Positions 6,011-7,140 of a DNA stretch of 7,140 bases are shown here, one piece after another. The stretch is from Candidatus Brocadiia bacterium (GTDB taxonomy: Bacteria; Planctomycetota; PUPC01; DSUN01), in the NCBI GenBank assembly GCA_016782825.1, contig JADHXT010000177.1:1-7140 (forward strand), read 5' to 3'. The position numbers were made by a program, and so were the translations under genes. A model generated the notes under the pieces. That model did no database searches, was not told where the DNA came from, and was given only the letters and a program-made list of their open reading frames with translations. Position 1 is the stretch's first letter; each line of letters begins with the position of its first letter.

Positions 6011-6445
6011 ATGTGGAACGCCGACCAGCGCCATCGCCTTGCCTTCGAGGAGAAACTCGTCGCGCGGTACATGCCCGACTTCCGTTTCTACGACAGAACG
6101 GGCCACACCTACATTGACGGGTGGGCGAGGACTTCCGGCGGCGCTAACCGCTACCGGCTGCGGATCACACTACCCGCCAGGTATCCGTACGCCAAGCCAC
6201 AGCTCTACGTGATCTCGCCGCGCCCCATGTGGATGCGAGGCGGTCGGCGCACCGTGAACTCATTGGGCACCTCGCATGCTTTCCACTGCAACAACAACGG
6301 AGGGGGCCCCGTGCATGTCTGCTATGCAGGCACCTGGGCCGCCTCCATGACGTGCGTCACCGTTCTTCTGCGTGGACTCCTCTGGCTTGAGGCGTATGAG
6401 GGGCACCTCCGCACGGGCCGGAACCTCGCCGATTTCTTGTGCTGA
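6011..6445 (+). CDS. E2-like (UBC fold) ubiquitin-conjugating-enzyme homologue
   Basis: A 144-residue protein matching a bacterial E2-like enzyme, which would carry a ubiquitin-like modifier as a thioester and pass it to a target. Signature elements appear in order. An N-terminal helix (HRLAFEEKLVARYMPDF) is followed by strands ending in YRLRITLPARYPYAKPQLYVISP, the characteristic P-x-x-Y-P-x-x-x-P of the UBC fold. Then comes H92-C93-N94 in the position of the HPN motif, and Cys104 (VHVCYAGTW) ten residues later as the likely catalytic cysteine, with the conserved Trp109 after it. The C-terminal helix LRGLLWLEAYEGHLRTGR (121-137) resembles the WL-x-x-Y-E...TG ending of prokaryotic E2-like families. 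GAGGAG at 5997-6002, 8 bases before ATG 6011, decides the start; ATG 5993 would overlap the upstream gene. The downstream small ORF begins inside its last codons. No E1 partner is visible in the window. Confidence 0.82.
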   Translation: MWNADQRHRLAFEEKLVARYMPDFRFYDRTGHTYIDGWARTSGGANRYRLRITLPARYPYAKPQLYVISPRPMWMRGGRRTVNSLGTSHAFHCNNNGGGPVHVCYAGTWAASMTCVTVLLRGLLWLEAYEGHLRTGRNLADFLC

Positions 6446-6618
6446 GCCCTCCCACGGAGGCATGCACCCTTGTCTACGTCATTGAACCGCGTGGAGCTTC
6501 CGCCGGGACCCTGCAGCAGCCCACGAGGGCGGTCGCCGCCCTTCTCTTGACGACCTGGACGGGCAACAACGACCCCTGGCTGGCCTGTCTCGACCCTCTG
6601 TTCAGAAGGAGTCTGTGA
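6439..6618 (+). CDS. Small 59-residue protein of unknown function (GTG start)
   Basis: A short frame fills the gap between the E2-like gene and the next one. It begins with GTG 6439, overlapping the E2 stop within GTGCTGA, and its TGA (6616-6618) overlaps the next ATG as TGATG. Overlaps at both ends are what a translationally coupled operon gene shows. The protein looks folded rather than random: a likely strand (CTLVYVIEPRG), a helix (TRAVAALLLTTW), then NNDPWLACLDPLFRRSL, with two Trp and two Cys. No family is recognised and it lacks a terminal Gly-Gly, so it does not look like a ready ubiquitin-like modifier. There is no clear ribosome binding site, consistent with coupling to the E2 gene. 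GTG is the only standard start in this frame after the stop at 6397-6399. The alternative is that this stretch is untranslated. Confidence 0.45.
   Translation: MLSPPTEACTLVYVIEPRGASAGTLQQPTRAVAALLLTTWTGNNDPWLACLDPLFRRSL
6604..6611 (+). promoter_or_regulatory. Ribosome binding site of the last, partial gene
   Basis: AGAAGGAG ends 6 bases before ATG 6618, a strong, well-spaced site. It supports a real gene starting there even though its protein is not recognised. Confidence 0.65.
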
Positions 6619-7140
6619 TGTCGACCCGAGAACAAGACCGCGTGCAGCGCACCATGCAAGACACCGCTCGAGGCAATCGCTCGGGCCGGAAGCTGGTGTA
6701 CCACCCGGGGACGAGAACGATCCGCTCCGTGGACCACACCGATCCCGACGGCGACACGTTGAGACTCGGACCGTCCGACATGGACCATTTCGGGCGGGGA
6801 GGCGGCCCGCTGCCCTCAGGTCACAGCGAACGGTCGGGCCCGGACGAGGAAGGCGAGGACGGCGGCCCAAGGCAGGAGAAGTTCGGAGAGGACGATGCCC
6901 ACTCCAATGGAGGGGCCGGAGCCCCAAGAGATGGCCCGTTGCCATGGAGTGCCGAGAGCGGACGGCAACGGGTCGCGAGAGGTCCAGTGGCGACGGGAAG
7001 GGCCCCGTGCTCGGAGCCGCATCCTGCTCCGAGAATCATGTGCTGCGCCGACCTGGGCGACCCCGACGAGCCCGAGTTGGAGATCAGGCTGTCCGACATG
7101 CATTTCGACGGCGGAGCCGACGACGTGGTGATCACCATCT
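6618..7140 (+). CDS. Unrecognised protein, 3' end beyond the window
   Basis: An open frame of 174 codons with no stop runs to the window edge. The first about 55 residues are polar (MSTREQDRVQRTMQDTARGN, then a KLVYHPGTRTIRSVDHTDPDGDTLRLGP section that may form strands). Residues about 56-137 are low-complexity, rich in Gly, Pro, Asp, Glu, Ser and Arg, and probably disordered. From about residue 138 an ordered-looking region begins (MCCADLGDPDEPELEIRLSD, then MHFDGGADDVVITI), ending on a beta-strand-like run. The start is supported by AGAAGGAG and by the TGATG overlap with the preceding small ORF. By position it should belong to the JAMM-E2 system. A ubiquitin-like modifier precursor, an E1-linked subunit or a target protein are all possible, and the visible part does not decide. 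Antisense frames here (6816-7103, 6821-7138, 6322-6945) are less credible. Confidence 0.6.
   Translation, partial: MSTREQDRVQRTMQDTARGNRSGRKLVYHPGTRTIRSVDHTDPDGDTLRLGPSDMDHFGRGGGPLPSGHSERSGPDEEGEDGGPRQEKFGEDDAHSNGGAGAPRDGPLPWSAESGRQRVARGPVATGRAPCSEPHPAPRIMCCADLGDPDEPELEIRLSDMHFDGGADDVVITI
6935..6972. repeat. 9-bp inverted repeat inside the last gene
   Basis: CCCGTTGCC (6935-6943) is perfectly complementary to GGCAACGGG (6964-6972), separated by 20 bases. It lies in the low-complexity coding part of the partial gene, so it could be an mRNA hairpin or simply a by-product of GC-rich repetitive codons. Confidence 0.35.

Noticed and set aside
6322..6945. A 207-codon minus-strand frame across the E2 end, the small ORF and the last gene.
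   Set aside because: It is antisense to a confident E2-like gene, has no recognisable domain and conflicts with the coupled plus-strand starts and stops.

Overview
This is a high-GC bacterial window with every confident gene on the + strand. The codon use, the ECF-type sigma factor and the FG-GAP/PQQ-like propeller would suit a planctomycete, a myxobacterium-like group or another high-GC Gram-negative lineage. Nothing here fixes the taxon.

Layout. Positions 37-330 encode a 97-residue two-helix membrane protein with a C-terminal CxxC-x10-CxxC zinc ribbon. About 1 kb without a convincing gene follows (331-1353). It contains a run of short perfect hairpins near its left end and a good sigma70-like promoter near its right end (TTGATA-N18-TACAAT, 1205-1234). 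That promoter would read a three-gene unit joined by ATGA stop/start overlaps: an ECF-like sigma factor (1354-1995), a cytosolic protein with an HxxxCxxC motif like that of zinc-binding anti-sigma factors (1992-2939), and a 554-residue membrane protein (2936-4600). The membrane protein appears to join a cytoplasmic Lon-like serine-lysine peptidase domain, one transmembrane helix and an extracytoplasmic beta-propeller.

After a 217-base gap with a perfect 16-base palindrome comes a second tight cluster. It holds a JAB/JAMM (MPN) metallo-isopeptidase-like protein (4818-6005), an E2 ubiquitin-conjugating-enzyme-like protein with an HxN...Cys active-site arrangement (6011-6445), a hidden 59-residue ORF with a GTG start (6439-6618), and an unrecognised ORF running off the right edge (6618 onward). 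These last two ORFs overlap at TGATG.

Working model (inference). The JAMM plus E2 pair is the signature of a bacterial ubiquitin-like conjugation/deconjugation pathway. No E1 (ThiF-like) enzyme or recognisable ubiquitin-like modifier lies in the window; they may be downstream, and the partial last ORF may be part of the system. Next to it is a self-contained signalling module: an outside-facing propeller could sense something, the inside Lon-like domain could act on the putative anti-sigma partner, and the sigma factor would be released. A sigma/anti-sigma/membrane-Lon module beside a JAMM-E2 module is, to my knowledge, not one of the standard described bacterial ubiquitin-like operons. It is the most interesting aspect of the window.
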